Positions 1-9,075 are shown, numbered from the stretch's first letter. The stretch is 64,000 nucleotides of DNA from Wenzhouxiangella sediminis (GCF_003410055.1 NZ_QUZK01000004.1:1-64000), one strand, 5' to 3'. Notes: a model not told the origin generated them from the letters alone. Translations and numbers: made by a program.

Positions 1-61
1 AAGGGCGCTAACCCTTGCCGGTTTTCAAGACCGGTGCAATCAACCGCTCTGCCACCTCTCC
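1..61 (-). tRNA. tRNA-Ser(UGA), 3' part cut by window edge
   Basis: Read on the minus strand, the gene begins GGAGAGGTGGC at base 61. It shows the acceptor and D-arm of a class II tRNA and an anticodon loop CTTGAAA, giving anticodon UGA. The variable arm begins before the window ends at base 1, so the T-arm and 3' end are missing. It lies downstream of the tRNA-Ser(GGA) gene and may be co-transcribed with it, although two terminator-like hairpins lie between them. Confidence 0.9.
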
Positions 62-122
62 GTCTTGGAGGCTGAATTGTAAACGCTCGCATCCAATTCT
101 GCGAAGGCCGTTTCGATTTCAC

Positions 123-150
123 AAAAAACCCCGCTCGGGGCGGGGTTTTT
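123..150 (-). terminator. Rho-independent terminator-like hairpin
   Basis: The stem CCCCGC / GCGGGG is flanked by an A run (123-128) and a T run (146-150), so it could act on either strand. It is the second of two near-identical hairpins below tRNA-Ser(GGA) on the minus strand. Confidence 0.65.
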
Positions 151-175
151 CAATGATGGCGGAGAGGGAGGGATT
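123..175 (-). repeat. Direct repeat copy 1: terminator hairpin plus tRNA-Ser 3' end
   Basis: This 53-base block differs from bases 290-342 at a single position (base 151 against 318). It contains the GC hairpin with A and T runs and then the last ~18 bases of a tRNA-Ser including the encoded CCA. No tRNA body follows at this copy: the sequence runs into unrelated DNA at base 176. This is what a duplicated tRNA 3' end or attachment-site core looks like, but the period is only 167 bases. Confidence 0.8.
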
Positions 176-289
176 GACTGCGCGCCTGACGGCGCTTGCC
201 CTTCGCTTCGCTACGGGTAGCTGCGCATCGTCCTCGCTTCGCTCGGGTCGAACCGGGGCTCAAATCCGTAGTCCCCCTCCCCGATCATT
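176..289. other. Spacer between the duplicated tRNA-Ser 3' ends
   Basis: These 114 bases lie between the two direct repeats and contain no gene. Two CTTCGCT-type motifs recur inside (about 205 and 236). A stretch near 249-267 loosely resembles a T-arm (GAACCGGGGCTCAAATCC). It may be a decayed tRNA copy or the remains of a very small integrated element; I cannot decide from the sequence. Confidence 0.4.
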
Positions 290-414
<125 letters not shown>

Positions 415-476
415 AAAACACGTTTTCCAGATCGACCCAGGGTCTCTTGTGAAGGCGATCCTGGATCAAGCCGGGC

Positions 477-506
477 ATTGTACCCAATCGCTGCAGGATA
501 AGCCAA
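477..506 (-). promoter_or_regulatory. Candidate sigma-70 promoter for tRNA-Ser(GGA)
   Basis: On the minus strand TTGGCT (bases 501-506) is followed 18 bases later by TACAAT (477-482), about 63 bases before the tRNA 5' end. The match is moderate. No other good promoter is visible in the 116-base gap between the tRNA and the methyltransferase gene. Confidence 0.4.
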
Positions 507-530
507 GCCCGGCCGGCCCAACGGACCGGT

Positions 531-1376
531 TCAGTCCGGCTTCCGGAAAAGGAAGATGCCCCACTCCAGGTCGCCGCGCTTGCCGCCGTCAACCCAGTGT
601 TGCAGGCCGGCCTTCATTTTCCGGATGTAGTCGTCGCTGACGCCGCGTTCACGGAGGGCCTCTTCGTTGGCTTCGAGTTCCCGCCTGACTCGAGCGTAAT
701 GACGTGGCAACTGGTCACCGTGGTCCTCCCAGGTGACCTCTTCGAGCCCCAGCGCCTCCAGGGTCCGCCGGTAGAAGCCGGGCGAGCCAAGGGAATCGAG
801 GTGAATCCGGTCGTAGATCGGTTGGAGCCGCTCGGGATCGGCGTCGTCGGACTGCATCGGATCGGTGAAGATCAGGCGCCCGCCCGGTTTGAGCACGCGG
901 GCGGCCTCGGCGCAGACGCGGGCCCGGTCGCCGGAATGCAGGATGGCGTCCTGCGACCACACGACATCGAAGCTGCCGTCCTCGTACGGCAGGTTGGTAA
1001 AGTCGCCGTCCACGACTTCGATGAGCTTGTCGAGGCCCTGTTCGGCATTCTTCTCTCGATCCCGGGCGTTCTCGACCTCGCTCAGGTTGAGCGCAACGCA
1101 GCGGCAGCCGAACTCGCGCGCCAGGTAGCGCATCGAACCGCCGTATCCGGCGCCCAGGTCCAGGACGCGAGCGCTCTCGTCCAGGGGGCCGAGCACCTCG
1201 CTCATCCGCTGAACGGTCCGTCGGCTGGCGGCGGCAATGGGTTCCTCGTCGGAGTCGTAGAGACCGACGTGGATATCCTCGCCGCCCCAGACGTGAAAGT
1301 AGAAATTGTCGGCGTCGTCACTGTTGTAGTAGTCCCGGGCCGTCTGGACGACCCGTGAGTAAGCCTGGCTGCTCAT
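531..1376 (-). CDS. Sarcosine/dimethylglycine N-methyltransferase
   Basis: This 281-residue SAM-dependent class I methyltransferase carries motif I VLDLGAGYGG (about residues 70-79) and the motif-IV/post-IV regions DVVWSQDAILH and VLKPGGRLIFTDPM. Sequence style and context match the bacterial sarcosine/dimethylglycine methyltransferases that perform the last two methylations from glycine to betaine. It directly abuts the glycine/sarcosine methyltransferase gene (stop TGA then ATG with no gap), so the two are almost certainly translated together. Betaine is a compatible solute, which points to a salt-stressed habitat. The exact substrate split between the two enzymes is inferred from the family. 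Confidence 0.88.
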   Translation of the reverse strand: MSSQAYSRVVQTARDYYNSDDADNFYFHVWGGEDIHVGLYDSDEEPIAAASRRTVQRMSEVLGPLDESARVLDLGAGYGGSMRYLAREFGCRCVALNLSEVENARDREKNAEQGLDKLIEVVDGDFTNLPYEDGSFDVVWSQDAILHSGDRARVCAEAARVLKPGGRLIFTDPMQSDDADPERLQPIYDRIHLDSLGSPGFYRRTLEALGLEEVTWEDHGDQLPRHYARVRRELEANEEALRERGVSDDYIRKMKAGLQHWVDGGKRGDLEWGIFLFRKPD

Positions 1377-2228
1377 TCAGTCCTCCTGGTCCGTAGCTTC
1401 AGAAGCTTCCGGGTTGCGGTAACGCTTCTCGGCGACGTGGATGAAGAAGTCCGGCTCTTCGCCGTCCGTCCCCGAGTCCTCTTCGAAATCGGCATAGGTC
1501 GTAACGTCCTGAAAGCCCACTTCCTTCATGAGGCTGCGCGTGTAATCGCGCCTGAGCGGGAACATGTTGAGGTGAAACACCGAATCGTCGGGAAAGGAGT
1601 AGCGAAAACGCGCCAGGCCCTCGTCGACGTACTCCGGTTCCGCGCTGACCTGGCGCCCGCAGTAGTAGTACTTGTGGGAGCTGGAGGCACCGTGATCGAG
1701 AATTGCGTCGTAGTTGCGCTGGTCGAGAATCAGGCAACCGTCGTGCTTGAGCGTGGCGTAGAACTCGGCCAGGGTCTTGCGCCGATCGTGCTCGGTGTGG
1801 AGGTGCGTGAACGAATTACCCAGGCAGATCACGGCGTCGTAGGTCGCGTGCACATCACGATTGAGCCAGCGCCAGTCCGCCTGGATCGTGCGCAGGATAT
1901 GCCCTCTTCGTCGGCCATTTTCAAAGGCCTTGGCCAGCATTTCCGCCGAGCCGTCGACGCTACAGACTTCGAAGCCTTCCTCGATCAACCGGACCGAATG
2001 GAAGCCGGTACCCGCGGCGACGTCGAGTACCCGCTTGGCCCCGCGCTCCTTCAGCAACTGGACGAAAAAGTCCCCTTCGCTGCGATAGCGCGCGTCCCAG
2101 TCGATCAATTCGTCCCACTTGTCGACGAAACGATGGACGTATTCCTTCTGGTAGTGGTCGGTATCCCGGACATCGACGGGATCGCGTCCGAAATCCTGCT
2201 TTTCGGGTGAAAATGCCTGATGCGACAT
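1377..2228 (-). CDS. Glycine/sarcosine N-methyltransferase
   Basis: This 283-residue SAM-dependent methyltransferase has motif I VLDVAAGTGFHS and the family features FVDKWDELIDWDAR and CLGNSFTHLH typical of bacterial glycine/sarcosine methyltransferases. It methylates glycine to sarcosine and dimethylglycine, feeding the downstream enzyme. I chose the ATG at 2228 (MSHQAF) over an in-frame start 19 codons upstream because homologous proteins begin near it and an AGGAGA sequence lies about 12 bases ahead. It is the first gene of a two-gene operon. No transporter or regulator accompanies the pair. Confidence 0.88.
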   Translation of the reverse strand: MSHQAFSPEKQDFGRDPVDVRDTDHYQKEYVHRFVDKWDELIDWDARYRSEGDFFVQLLKERGAKRVLDVAAGTGFHSVRLIEEGFEVCSVDGSAEMLAKAFENGRRRGHILRTIQADWRWLNRDVHATYDAVICLGNSFTHLHTEHDRRKTLAEFYATLKHDGCLILDQRNYDAILDHGASSSHKYYYCGRQVSAEPEYVDEGLARFRYSFPDDSVFHLNMFPLRRDYTRSLMKEVGFQDVTTYADFEEDSGTDGEEPDFFIHVAEKRYRNPEASEATDQED

Positions 2229-2798
2229 GAATCTGGCTTTCTCCTGAATGATTGCTCTGCGAATCCACCGCCAACGGTGCGGCATTCGTGATGCCGAGGC
2301 GCGATCGGTCTGTCGCTCGATACGTCGGTCGCGACGAGGTCGGGCGCCGAAGCCAGCGGAACGGCAGCGATACTAACAAGGGGCCCCGGAAGTTGCAGGC
2401 CGTGGCGGCGGATTCGTTGACATCCGTGATTGCCCGCAGAATTTGTCGGTGCCCGTCAATTGCTCCAGGACACTGACGACCTCCTCCCGGACAAACATGT
2501 GACGCAACACACACACCCGGACCCCACGAGCCAACTGCCGCAAGACTTTTGCGCTCAAGGCACATGTCTTGTAGAAATAGTGACAGTTTCAATGCTTCAA
2601 ACTGCACTGCATGTCGAACAGAGCAATTGACCGATGCCCGGGGTTGCGATACATTTCACAGCCTGATCAATCAGTTGCAAAACCTTTATCACAAGAGTCT
2701 TTGCAGCCGATCCCTGCCGAACCAGCAGCTCCTGGCGGGCTCGAATCGGTACGCGATGCGCCACACGGCCCGATAACGACAATAAAGGGGACAGACAA
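2229..2798. other. 570-base divergent intergenic region (betaine operon / msh locus)
   Basis: This region lies between the divergent betaine operon and mshI. No reading frame in it has convincing coding character. A sigma-70-like promoter toward mshI is visible at 2627-2655. I found no clear promoter for the betaine operon and no recognisable glycine riboswitch. The length leaves room for regulatory sites for both operons. Confidence 0.6.
2627..2655 (+). promoter_or_regulatory. Candidate sigma-70 promoter of the msh operon
   Basis: TTGACC (2627-2632) and TACATT (2650-2655) are separated by exactly 17 bases, about 145 bases ahead of the mshI start. It matches the consensus at 5/6 and 4/6 positions. 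Confidence 0.45.
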
Positions 2799-3722
2799 TT
2801 GAAACTGTTTCGGAAGCGTGCGCGAAACCAGGCCATTACCGGCCTGTACCTGACTCCGCGTGTCCTCGCCACGGCAGCGGTGGATCACCAGCGGGGCCGC
2901 AAGCCGCGCCTGGTGTCTGCGCAATGCCTGGAACTGGGCGGAGACAGGGAGCTCGAACGCGTCGTACAACAGGCCGTCCCCGACCGTGGTTCGCTGGTCA
3001 ACCTGGTGATGGCGGAAGGCCAGTATGAGCTGCTTCTCGTGGAGGCGCCACGCGTCGATCCATCGGAGCTGCGGGCCGCGGTTCGATGGAAGGTTCGCAA
3101 CCTGATCGACTTTCATATCGATGACGCCGTCATCGACGTTTTCGAGATCCCCGGCCAGAACAACCGTCCGCAGGGGCAGGCCATGATGTATGCCGTCGCC
3201 GCACGGGCGCGCGAGGTTCGGGAATACATCGACCTGGTCGAGAACGCCGACCTGGACCTGCGCGTCATCGATATCACCGAGATGGCGCTGCGCAACCTGG
3301 CGGCACAGCTAGAAGAGGACGTGCGCGGCGTCGCCATGCTCTACTTCAGCGACGACCACGGCATCATATCCATCACGCGTCAGGGCAGCCTGTACCTGAG
3401 CCGCAGCCTGGCCACCGGCACCGAACAGCTACTCGATGATCCCGACGCTTCGTATGACCAGATCGCCCTGGAGGTCCAGCGCTCTCTCGACTACTACGAC
3501 AGCCATTTCGGCCAGCCGCCGGTCGCTGCCCTCCGCGTGTTGCCCGGCTTTGCAGCCCACGAAGGCCTGGTCGAGTCCCTCGGCGATGCACTGAGCATTC
3601 CGGTCGACGGCTACCGCAGCGAAGAAGTCGTGTCCAGCGATCTCGAGCTGCCGGACGCATTTCTCTCCGAGTTCCTGATCGCCCTCGGCGGCGCGCTGCG
3701 GCATGAGGAGGTCAGCCTGTGA
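2799..3722 (+). CDS. mshI: MSHA biogenesis protein MshI (PilM-like)
   Basis: This 307-residue protein has the actin-fold character of the PilM/MshI family, a cytoplasmic part of the pilus inner-membrane alignment complex. The start is an unusual TTG at 2799, preceded by AGGGG 8 bases upstream; the first residues MKLFRKRARN are typical for the family. It is the first gene of the cluster. Its stop overlaps the GTG start of the next gene (GTGA), indicating translational coupling. The function is inferred from family and operon order. Confidence 0.85.
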   Translation: MKLFRKRARNQAITGLYLTPRVLATAAVDHQRGRKPRLVSAQCLELGGDRELERVVQQAVPDRGSLVNLVMAEGQYELLLVEAPRVDPSELRAAVRWKVRNLIDFHIDDAVIDVFEIPGQNNRPQGQAMMYAVAARAREVREYIDLVENADLDLRVIDITEMALRNLAAQLEEDVRGVAMLYFSDDHGIISITRQGSLYLSRSLATGTEQLLDDPDASYDQIALEVQRSLDYYDSHFGQPPVAALRVLPGFAAHEGLVESLGDALSIPVDGYRSEEVVSSDLELPDAFLSEFLIALGGALRHEEVSL

Positions 3723-4324
3723 ATCAGCAGATCAACCTCTACCAGCCGATCTTCCGCAAGGAAAGGATCGTTTTCTCTGCGCAGACGATCGCCTGGCTCT
3801 CACTGGGGCTCGTGGTGCTGCTCGTGCTGTGGTCCGTTCTCGTCGGTCAGCGTGTTTCCAGTCTCGAGCAAGAACTGCAGCGCCAGCAGGAGGCCGAGCA
3901 GCGCGCAGTCGAGCAGGTTGCCGAACTGCAGGCGAACATGCCGCCCGAGGAACCCGACGCCGCGCTCGTGGCACAAGTCGAGAATCTTCGCGAGCGGCGC
4001 GAAGGGCTTCGCGAAAGCCTGGCGGCCCTCGATCGCCGAATGCCGGCCGCGGAGCTCGACCTGCTCGCCAGGCTGGACGCGCTGGCCGGAGAAGTTCCCG
4101 CCGGGCTCTGGCTGACCGAGCTCTACATGGCCGACCAGGGAGAGACGCTCACGGCCGAGGGCAACGCCCTCGAAGCGCGATTGATTCCCGCCTGGCTGTC
4201 GCAGCTCTCGGAGCTCGAGCAGTTCTCCGGGCTCGGCTTCCGACAGGTTCGCCTGTCGGAGCGCGGCGATGGACAGCCCGGCATCGACTTCACCATCTCC
4301 ACGACCGCGAGGGAAGCCGAATGA
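3719..4324 (+). CDS. MSHA biogenesis protein, PilN-like (MshI2 type)
   Basis: This 201-residue protein begins with the PilN-like sequence MNQQINLYQP, followed by one membrane helix at about residues 25-45 (LSLGLVVLLVLWSVLVG). A coiled-coil-rich region (residues 48-105) and a small alpha/beta domain come next. PilN-type proteins bridge the PilM-like protein to the periplasmic PilO-like subunit. GTG start; it overlaps mshI at its start and mshJ at its end (ATGA). Some annotations give such a gene as mshI2; I leave the symbol blank. Confidence 0.8.
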   Translation: MNQQINLYQPIFRKERIVFSAQTIAWLSLGLVVLLVLWSVLVGQRVSSLEQELQRQQEAEQRAVEQVAELQANMPPEEPDAALVAQVENLRERREGLRESLAALDRRMPAAELDLLARLDALAGEVPAGLWLTELYMADQGETLTAEGNALEARLIPAWLSQLSELEQFSGLGFRQVRLSERGDGQPGIDFTISTTAREAE

Positions 4325-4974
4325 GCATGCGTGCGCGAGTGGGAAAGATCGCCGAACGCATCAACGGCCTGAGCCTGCGTGAACGGGCGCTCCTGATGCT
4401 GGCCGTATTCGCGGTCATCTTCCTCATCTGGGATTTCTCCACCATGCAAGCGCTGGGGCAGCGCCAGGAGACGGTTCGGACCGAACTCGAGAACGTTCGC
4501 GAGCGCGTCGCGACCCTCACCCAGAACCTTCAGCAACTGGCGAGCGAACGAGGGCGCGATCCGAATCGCGAGCTCGAAGCCGAGCGCGATGCCCTGCGGG
4601 AAGAAATCGACGCGCTGGAAGTCCGCCTGGCCGAGCGTCACGGCGGCATCGCCACGCCGAGGGAGTCGGTTTCGGTTCTGGCCGGGCTCCTCGCGCGGCG
4701 CGCCGGAGTCGACATCGTGGCACTGGAAAACCTGCCACCGGGCCGGCTGGAGAGCGCCTCCGGCAACCCCGTACCCGGGCTGTTCGTTCACCGCGTCCGT
4801 GTGGTCATCGAGAGCGATTTCAACGGAATCCGGAACTACCTCGACCGAACCGCGGAGCTGCCCCGCGGCGTTTTCTGGGAATCGCTGCGACTGACGGTCG
4901 ATGAATGGCCGACCAATCGTGTGGAGCTCATGCTCTACAGCGTCACCCTCGACGATCGCTGGCTGGGAGTCTGA
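4321..4974 (+). CDS. mshJ: MSHA biogenesis protein MshJ (PilO-like)
   Basis: This 217-residue protein has one N-terminal membrane helix (about residues 22-40, ALLMLAVFAVIFLIWDF), a coiled-coil to about residue 105 and a C-terminal ferredoxin-like domain, the PilO/GspM-type layout. It would partner the PilN-like protein in the inner membrane and periplasm. The ATG at 4321 overlaps the preceding stop by four bases. Its position between the PilN-like gene and mshK fits the canonical order. Confidence 0.82.
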   Translation: MSMRARVGKIAERINGLSLRERALLMLAVFAVIFLIWDFSTMQALGQRQETVRTELENVRERVATLTQNLQQLASERGRDPNRELEAERDALREEIDALEVRLAERHGGIATPRESVSVLAGLLARRAGVDIVALENLPPGRLESASGNPVPGLFVHRVRVVIESDFNGIRNYLDRTAELPRGVFWESLRLTVDEWPTNRVELMLYSVTLDDRWLGV

Positions 4975-4975
4975 C

Positions 4976-5320
4976 ATGCGAATGATCCCGCTGATGTTCA
5001 CGCTTGCCCTGGCGAGTACCGCGTTCGCGCAAGGCGAAACGCGCGACCCCACCCGCCCGCCGACAGACGCGGAAATCGCCGCCTGGTTCGGCAACGGGTC
5101 GGGCGAAGAGCAACGCGCACCCTTCCGGCTGCAGTCGATCCTGCTGGCGCCGGAGCGCCGCATCGCCATCATCGATGGCCAGCGCCTGCGCGAGGGAGAG
5201 CGCCTCGGCGACGCCGAAATCCGCGTCATCGAGCCCGGCCGCGTGGTGCTCGTTCGCGCCGGCGAAACGATCGAGTTGAACATCGACACGCACCTGACAA
5301 ACGACAACGACGGATTCTGA
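4976..5320 (+). CDS. mshK: MSHA biogenesis protein MshK (PilP-like)
   Basis: This small periplasmic protein of 114 residues has a signal peptide ending at TAFAQG (about residue 18) and then the motif RDPTRPP characteristic of MshK/GspC-like HR domains (FRLQSILLAPERRIAIIDGQ). It probably links the inner-membrane complex to the MshL secretin. It starts one base after the mshJ stop. Confidence 0.78.
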   Translation: MRMIPLMFTLALASTAFAQGETRDPTRPPTDAEIAAWFGNGSGEEQRAPFRLQSILLAPERRIAIIDGQRLREGERLGDAEIRVIEPGRVVLVRAGETIELNIDTHLTNDNDGF

Positions 5321-5325
5321 GACCG

Positions 5326-7029
5326 ATGCTGCCCATGGACAACACGCCAACACGATTCCTGACCGCTGCAGCGCTCGTCGCGGGCCTGGCGGCCTGCGCC
5401 GCGACCAGCGACCGGGCCGCGGAAATCGACCGCAACATACGCAGCGAGCTCGAAGCCGCGGCCACGCGCGAGGCGCCGGACGTCGAGGAAACGAAAGACA
5501 TCCTGATGCCCGAAGCCGCGCCCGCCTTCGAGCCGCCGCCGGAAGAGCGTTTCCACGTCACGGTGGAAAACGCGCCGGCGCGTCAGTTCCTGATGAGCCT
5601 GGTGGCCGATGCCGACCTGAACATGGTGGTCCACCCCGACGTGGAGCAGACCATTTCCCTGGAGCTGCGGGACGTGACCATCGGTGAGGTCATGCGCATC
5701 GTGCGGGAAGTCTACGGACTCGAGTACAAGCGCACGGAAACCGGCTACATCGTGCGCCCGCCCCGACTGCAGAACCGCATCTACGAGGTCAGCTACCTCG
5801 ACGTCAACCGCAAGGGTTCCTCTCGAACGCGCGTCAGTTCCGGGCAGTCCACGGACAACCCCGACGCCCTGCAGGACGAGTTCGGCGGCCAGGGGTCGAC
5901 GCAGCACCTGCCCGGACAGAACGGCGACGACATTTCCACCGGCACGCGCATCGAGACCGAGAGCGAGTCGGACTTCTGGGCGCAGCTCGAGACGGCCATC
6001 GAAGGCATCTTCGACAGCCCCGAGGGCCGCAACGTGATGCTCAACCCGATCTCCGGCGTGGTCGCCGTTCGCGCCATGCCGCACGAACAGCGGGCCGTGG
6101 CCGAACTGCTCGAGGCCATCCAGGGCAGCGTGCAGCGCCAGGTCATCCTCGAGGCCAAGATCGTCGAGGTGGAGTTGCGCGATGCGTATCGCTCGGGCAT
6201 CAACTGGCAGGCGCTCGAGGACGTCGACGGCCGCCTGCTCGGCTTCGGCCAGGTCGCCGGCCCCAATGTGTTCGGCGACGGGCGATCGGCCATCAGTGAG
6301 CAGCCTTATGCCGTCAGTCCCGGGGAAGTCGTCCAGGGCTTCGAGACCCAGGCCTTCGGCGGCAGCACTGTCCTGACAGCCGATACCGGCAGCTTCAACG
6401 CTTTCATCGAGCTGCTCGAGACCCAAGGCGTCACGCGGGTGCTGTCGAGCCCGCGGGTAGCCACCATCAACAACCAGAAGGCGGTCATCAAAGTCGGCAC
6501 CGACGAGTTCTTCGTCACCGGGGTGACCGGCCGCACGGCCACGGGCGGGGCCAGCACCACCGCCGCCAGTTCGGTCGAACTGACGCCCTTCTTCTCGGGC
6601 ATCGCCCTCGACGTCACGCCGCAGATCAGCCGCCAGGGCGACATCATCCTGCACGTCCACCCGACCGTCTCGGAAGTGCAGGACCAGACCAAGACCTTCA
6701 CCGTCGGCGGTGAACAGGAATCCCTGCCCCTCGCCTTTTCGAGCGTTCGCCAGTCCGACAGCATCATCCGGGCGCGCAACGGCCAGGTGGTCGTCATCGG
6801 CGGACTCATGCGCGAGTCCTCGGAACAAAAGCGCTTCGGCACGCCGGGCCTGAGCCGGATTCCCCTGCTGGGCCAGGCCTTTGGCAGCCGGCAGGAACAG
6901 ACCGTCAAGACCGAACTGGTCATCCTGCTGCGACCGATCGTCATCGACTCGCCGCGCACCTGGGCCCGTGAGGCCGAAGGGGCGCTCGACCGGCTCGGCG
7001 AGATGGGCGACGACACCTGGCCGCGCTGA
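5326..7029 (+). CDS. mshL: Pilus secretin MshL
   Basis: This 567-residue outer-membrane secretin has a lipoprotein-type signal with lipobox LAAC (about residue 24) and a secretin N-domain near residues 65-145 (LMSLVADADLNMVVHP). The C-terminal secretin domain contains VILEAKIVEVELRDAYRSG, VLSSPRVATINNQKAVIKVG and QVVVIGGLMRE. It forms the gated pore through which the MSHA pilus leaves the cell. An in-frame ATG three codons later (5335) is an alternative start. Confidence 0.92.
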   Translation: MLPMDNTPTRFLTAAALVAGLAACAATSDRAAEIDRNIRSELEAAATREAPDVEETKDILMPEAAPAFEPPPEERFHVTVENAPARQFLMSLVADADLNMVVHPDVEQTISLELRDVTIGEVMRIVREVYGLEYKRTETGYIVRPPRLQNRIYEVSYLDVNRKGSSRTRVSSGQSTDNPDALQDEFGGQGSTQHLPGQNGDDISTGTRIETESESDFWAQLETAIEGIFDSPEGRNVMLNPISGVVAVRAMPHEQRAVAELLEAIQGSVQRQVILEAKIVEVELRDAYRSGINWQALEDVDGRLLGFGQVAGPNVFGDGRSAISEQPYAVSPGEVVQGFETQAFGGSTVLTADTGSFNAFIELLETQGVTRVLSSPRVATINNQKAVIKVGTDEFFVTGVTGRTATGGASTTAASSVELTPFFSGIALDVTPQISRQGDIILHVHPTVSEVQDQTKTFTVGGEQESLPLAFSSVRQSDSIIRARNGQVVVIGGLMRESSEQKRFGTPGLSRIPLLGQAFGSRQEQTVKTELVILLRPIVIDSPRTWAREAEGALDRLGEMGDDTWPR

Positions 7030-7039
7030 TCGCTACGCT

Positions 7040-7957
7040 ATGTACCTGGAGCATTTCGGACTCGACCAGCGACCGTTCCGGCTTACGCCGCACCTGGCCT
7101 TCCGCTACCCCGAACCCAGCCAGGTCGACGCGCTGACCACGCTGCGGGTGGCCCTGGAACAGGGCGAGGGCTTCATCAAGGTCGTCGGCGAAGTGGGACT
7201 GGGCAAGACCCTGCTCTGCCGGACCCTGCTCGACCAGCTCGAATCCCCGTTCGTGACGGCCTGGCTTCCGGACCCGCACTTGTCGCCCGGCACGCTGCGC
7301 ACCGCCCTGGCGCGCGACTTGGGTATCGAACTGCCCGCTCGCCCGACCCAGCAGGTCGTTCACGAGCGGCTCCAGGAGGAGCTCGCCGCCATGGCCGCGC
7401 GCGGCCTCCGGCCGGTGCTCCTGATCGACGAGGCCCAGGCGCTCCCGGCCAGCACCCTGGAAACCGTGCGCCTGCTGACCAACCTCGAGACCGAGCAGCG
7501 CAAGCTCCTTCAGGTGGTGCTTTTCGGACAGCCCGAACTCGATCGCCGGCTGGCGATGCCGCAGTTCCGGCAACTGAGGCAGCGCATCACCTACTCCTGC
7601 CGGCTCGAAGCGCTCGATCACGACGGCGTGGCCGACTACATCGCTCACCGACTCGAGCGCGCCGGCGGCAGCGAGCGCCTGTTTTCGCCCCGCTCGGTCG
7701 CGCGGATCGCCCGCGCCAGCGGCGGGGTGCCCCGGCTGGTCAACGTGCTCGCCGACAAGGCCCTGCTCTCCGCCTGGGGCCGCGGCAGGGCCGAAGTGAC
7801 GCCGCTCGACGTGCGGCGTGCCGTTGCCGACACCGAAGACACCGCCGGACAGCTCTGGTGGCCCCGACTCGCACCCGCCGCCCGGGTGGCGGCGTTCAGC
7901 CTGGTCGCCTTCGGCGCCTTCCTGGCCCTGGAAATGCTCGCGGGAGGTGGGGGATGA
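7040..7957 (+). CDS. mshM: MSHA biogenesis ATPase MshM (ExeA-like)
   Basis: This 305-residue AAA-type ATPase of the ExeA/MshM family has Walker A GEVGLGKT (residues 50-57) and Walker B PVLLIDEAQAL (about 131-141), with a C-terminal hydrophobic helix (FSLVAFGAFLALEML) that may anchor it. The start MYLEHFGLDQRPF is a signature of the family. In related systems such ATPases help place the secretin through the cell wall. It overlaps mshN by four bases (ATGA). Confidence 0.88.
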   Translation: MYLEHFGLDQRPFRLTPHLAFRYPEPSQVDALTTLRVALEQGEGFIKVVGEVGLGKTLLCRTLLDQLESPFVTAWLPDPHLSPGTLRTALARDLGIELPARPTQQVVHERLQEELAAMAARGLRPVLLIDEAQALPASTLETVRLLTNLETEQRKLLQVVLFGQPELDRRLAMPQFRQLRQRITYSCRLEALDHDGVADYIAHRLERAGGSERLFSPRSVARIARASGGVPRLVNVLADKALLSAWGRGRAEVTPLDVRRAVADTEDTAGQLWWPRLAPAARVAAFSLVAFGAFLALEMLAGGGG

Positions 7958-9075
7958 GCCTGATCAACGACGTGCTCAAGGACCTGGAACGGCGCAAGGC
8001 GACAGAGGGGGCGCATGCGCCCCGCTCGACCGAACAGCCCCGGGCGCGGCGCGCTCGACGCCGCTCTCCCCGCTGGACGCTCTGGCTACTGGCCGCCATT
8101 GCCGTGGGCGCCGTCCTGCACCTGAGCCTGGAAGACACCTCGCCGATCGGCGACGGCCGCAAACCGCAAACGCTGACCGCCCGCGCCGGCACGACCCCGG
8201 CACCCGACGCCGTATTGGATGCCGGAAAGCCCGAGACGCAAAGCGACGCCCCGTCACAACGCAAGCCGGCCGAACTCGGGTCCGAAGAAACGCCGTCGCG
8301 CTCGACGAGCGACGCGGAAAGCACCGACGCCACTGCGCAGCGCCGGGTCGACCCGGAGCGTCCAAGGGGCGGTCCTTCACGGCAGGAGCCCGTACAGCCC
8401 GAACCCCCCGAGCCCCTCGAGAGCACGCCGGCCCGGGAGACCGAACCGGCGCCGAAGCCGGAACCGAATATCTCGATTCGCCGCGCCGACGGCGAGGCCG
8501 GGCAGGAGGATCTCCTGGCAACGGCCAAGCGCATGCTCTCGCGCGGCCAGTACCAGCGCGCCGAGTCGCGGCTTCGGCAACTGACCGAAGACCGCCCGGA
8601 GCTCACCGAACCCTACGAGCTGCTGGCGGGAGCGCTGATGCGCCGGGGCCGTCACGATTCGGCCATGCGGGTTCTCGACGACGGACTCGGCCGGGCAAGC
8701 GAGCCCGCGCCGTTGGCCGCCCTGCTCGGCCGGCAACTGCTCGAGCGCGGCGAAATCGCCCGCGCCCGCGACATCCTGCGCCACCACGCGCCGGCGATGG
8801 CCGAGGCGCCGGAATACCACCTGCTGCTGGCCGCCACGCACCGCCAGGCCGGCGATCACGCCGCCGCAGCCGAGCACTACCGCGCGTTGACCGGCATACT
8901 TCCGCGAAGCGGCGCGGCCTGGATCGGTCTGGGCGCCTCCCTCGAGTCGCTGGAGCATCCGGCCGAAGCCGCGAAGGCCTACAATCGGGCCCTCGAAGGC
9001 GACGACGACCGGGCGGCCCGCTTCGCGCGCCAGCGCCTGGCCGCGCTCGCCCCCATCACCGGAGAGCCGCAATGA
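7954..9075 (+). CDS. mshN: MSHA biogenesis protein MshN (TPR)
   Basis: This 373-residue protein starts with MSLINDVLKDLE, the conserved N-terminus of MshN. One membrane helix (about residues 37-54, WLLAAIAVGAVLHLSL) follows, then a proline/glutamate-rich low-complexity linker (about 60-175) and C-terminal TPR-like repeats (about 185-370, such as AKRMLSRGQYQRAESRLRQL and GDHAAAAEHYRAL). It is probably a bitopic scaffold reaching into the periplasm. ATGA overlaps link it to mshM and mshE. Confidence 0.85.
   Translation: MSLINDVLKDLERRKATEGAHAPRSTEQPRARRARRRSPRWTLWLLAAIAVGAVLHLSLEDTSPIGDGRKPQTLTARAGTTPAPDAVLDAGKPETQSDAPSQRKPAELGSEETPSRSTSDAESTDATAQRRVDPERPRGGPSRQEPVQPEPPEPLESTPARETEPAPKPEPNISIRRADGEAGQEDLLATAKRMLSRGQYQRAESRLRQLTEDRPELTEPYELLAGALMRRGRHDSAMRVLDDGLGRASEPAPLAALLGRQLLERGEIARARDILRHHAPAMAEAPEYHLLLAATHRQAGDHAAAAEHYRALTGILPRSGAAWIGLGASLESLEHPAEAAKAYNRALEGDDDRAARFARQRLAALAPITGEPQ

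Noticed and set aside
2229-2798. Glycine riboswitch for the betaine operon
   Set aside because: No tandem glycine-aptamer core could be recognised on the minus strand.
4123-6828. A 901-codon open frame antisense to mshI2-mshL
   Set aside because: It is the mirror of GC-rich coding sequence; the plus strand carries well-known secretin and PilN/PilO-like proteins here and the antisense translation has no domain character.
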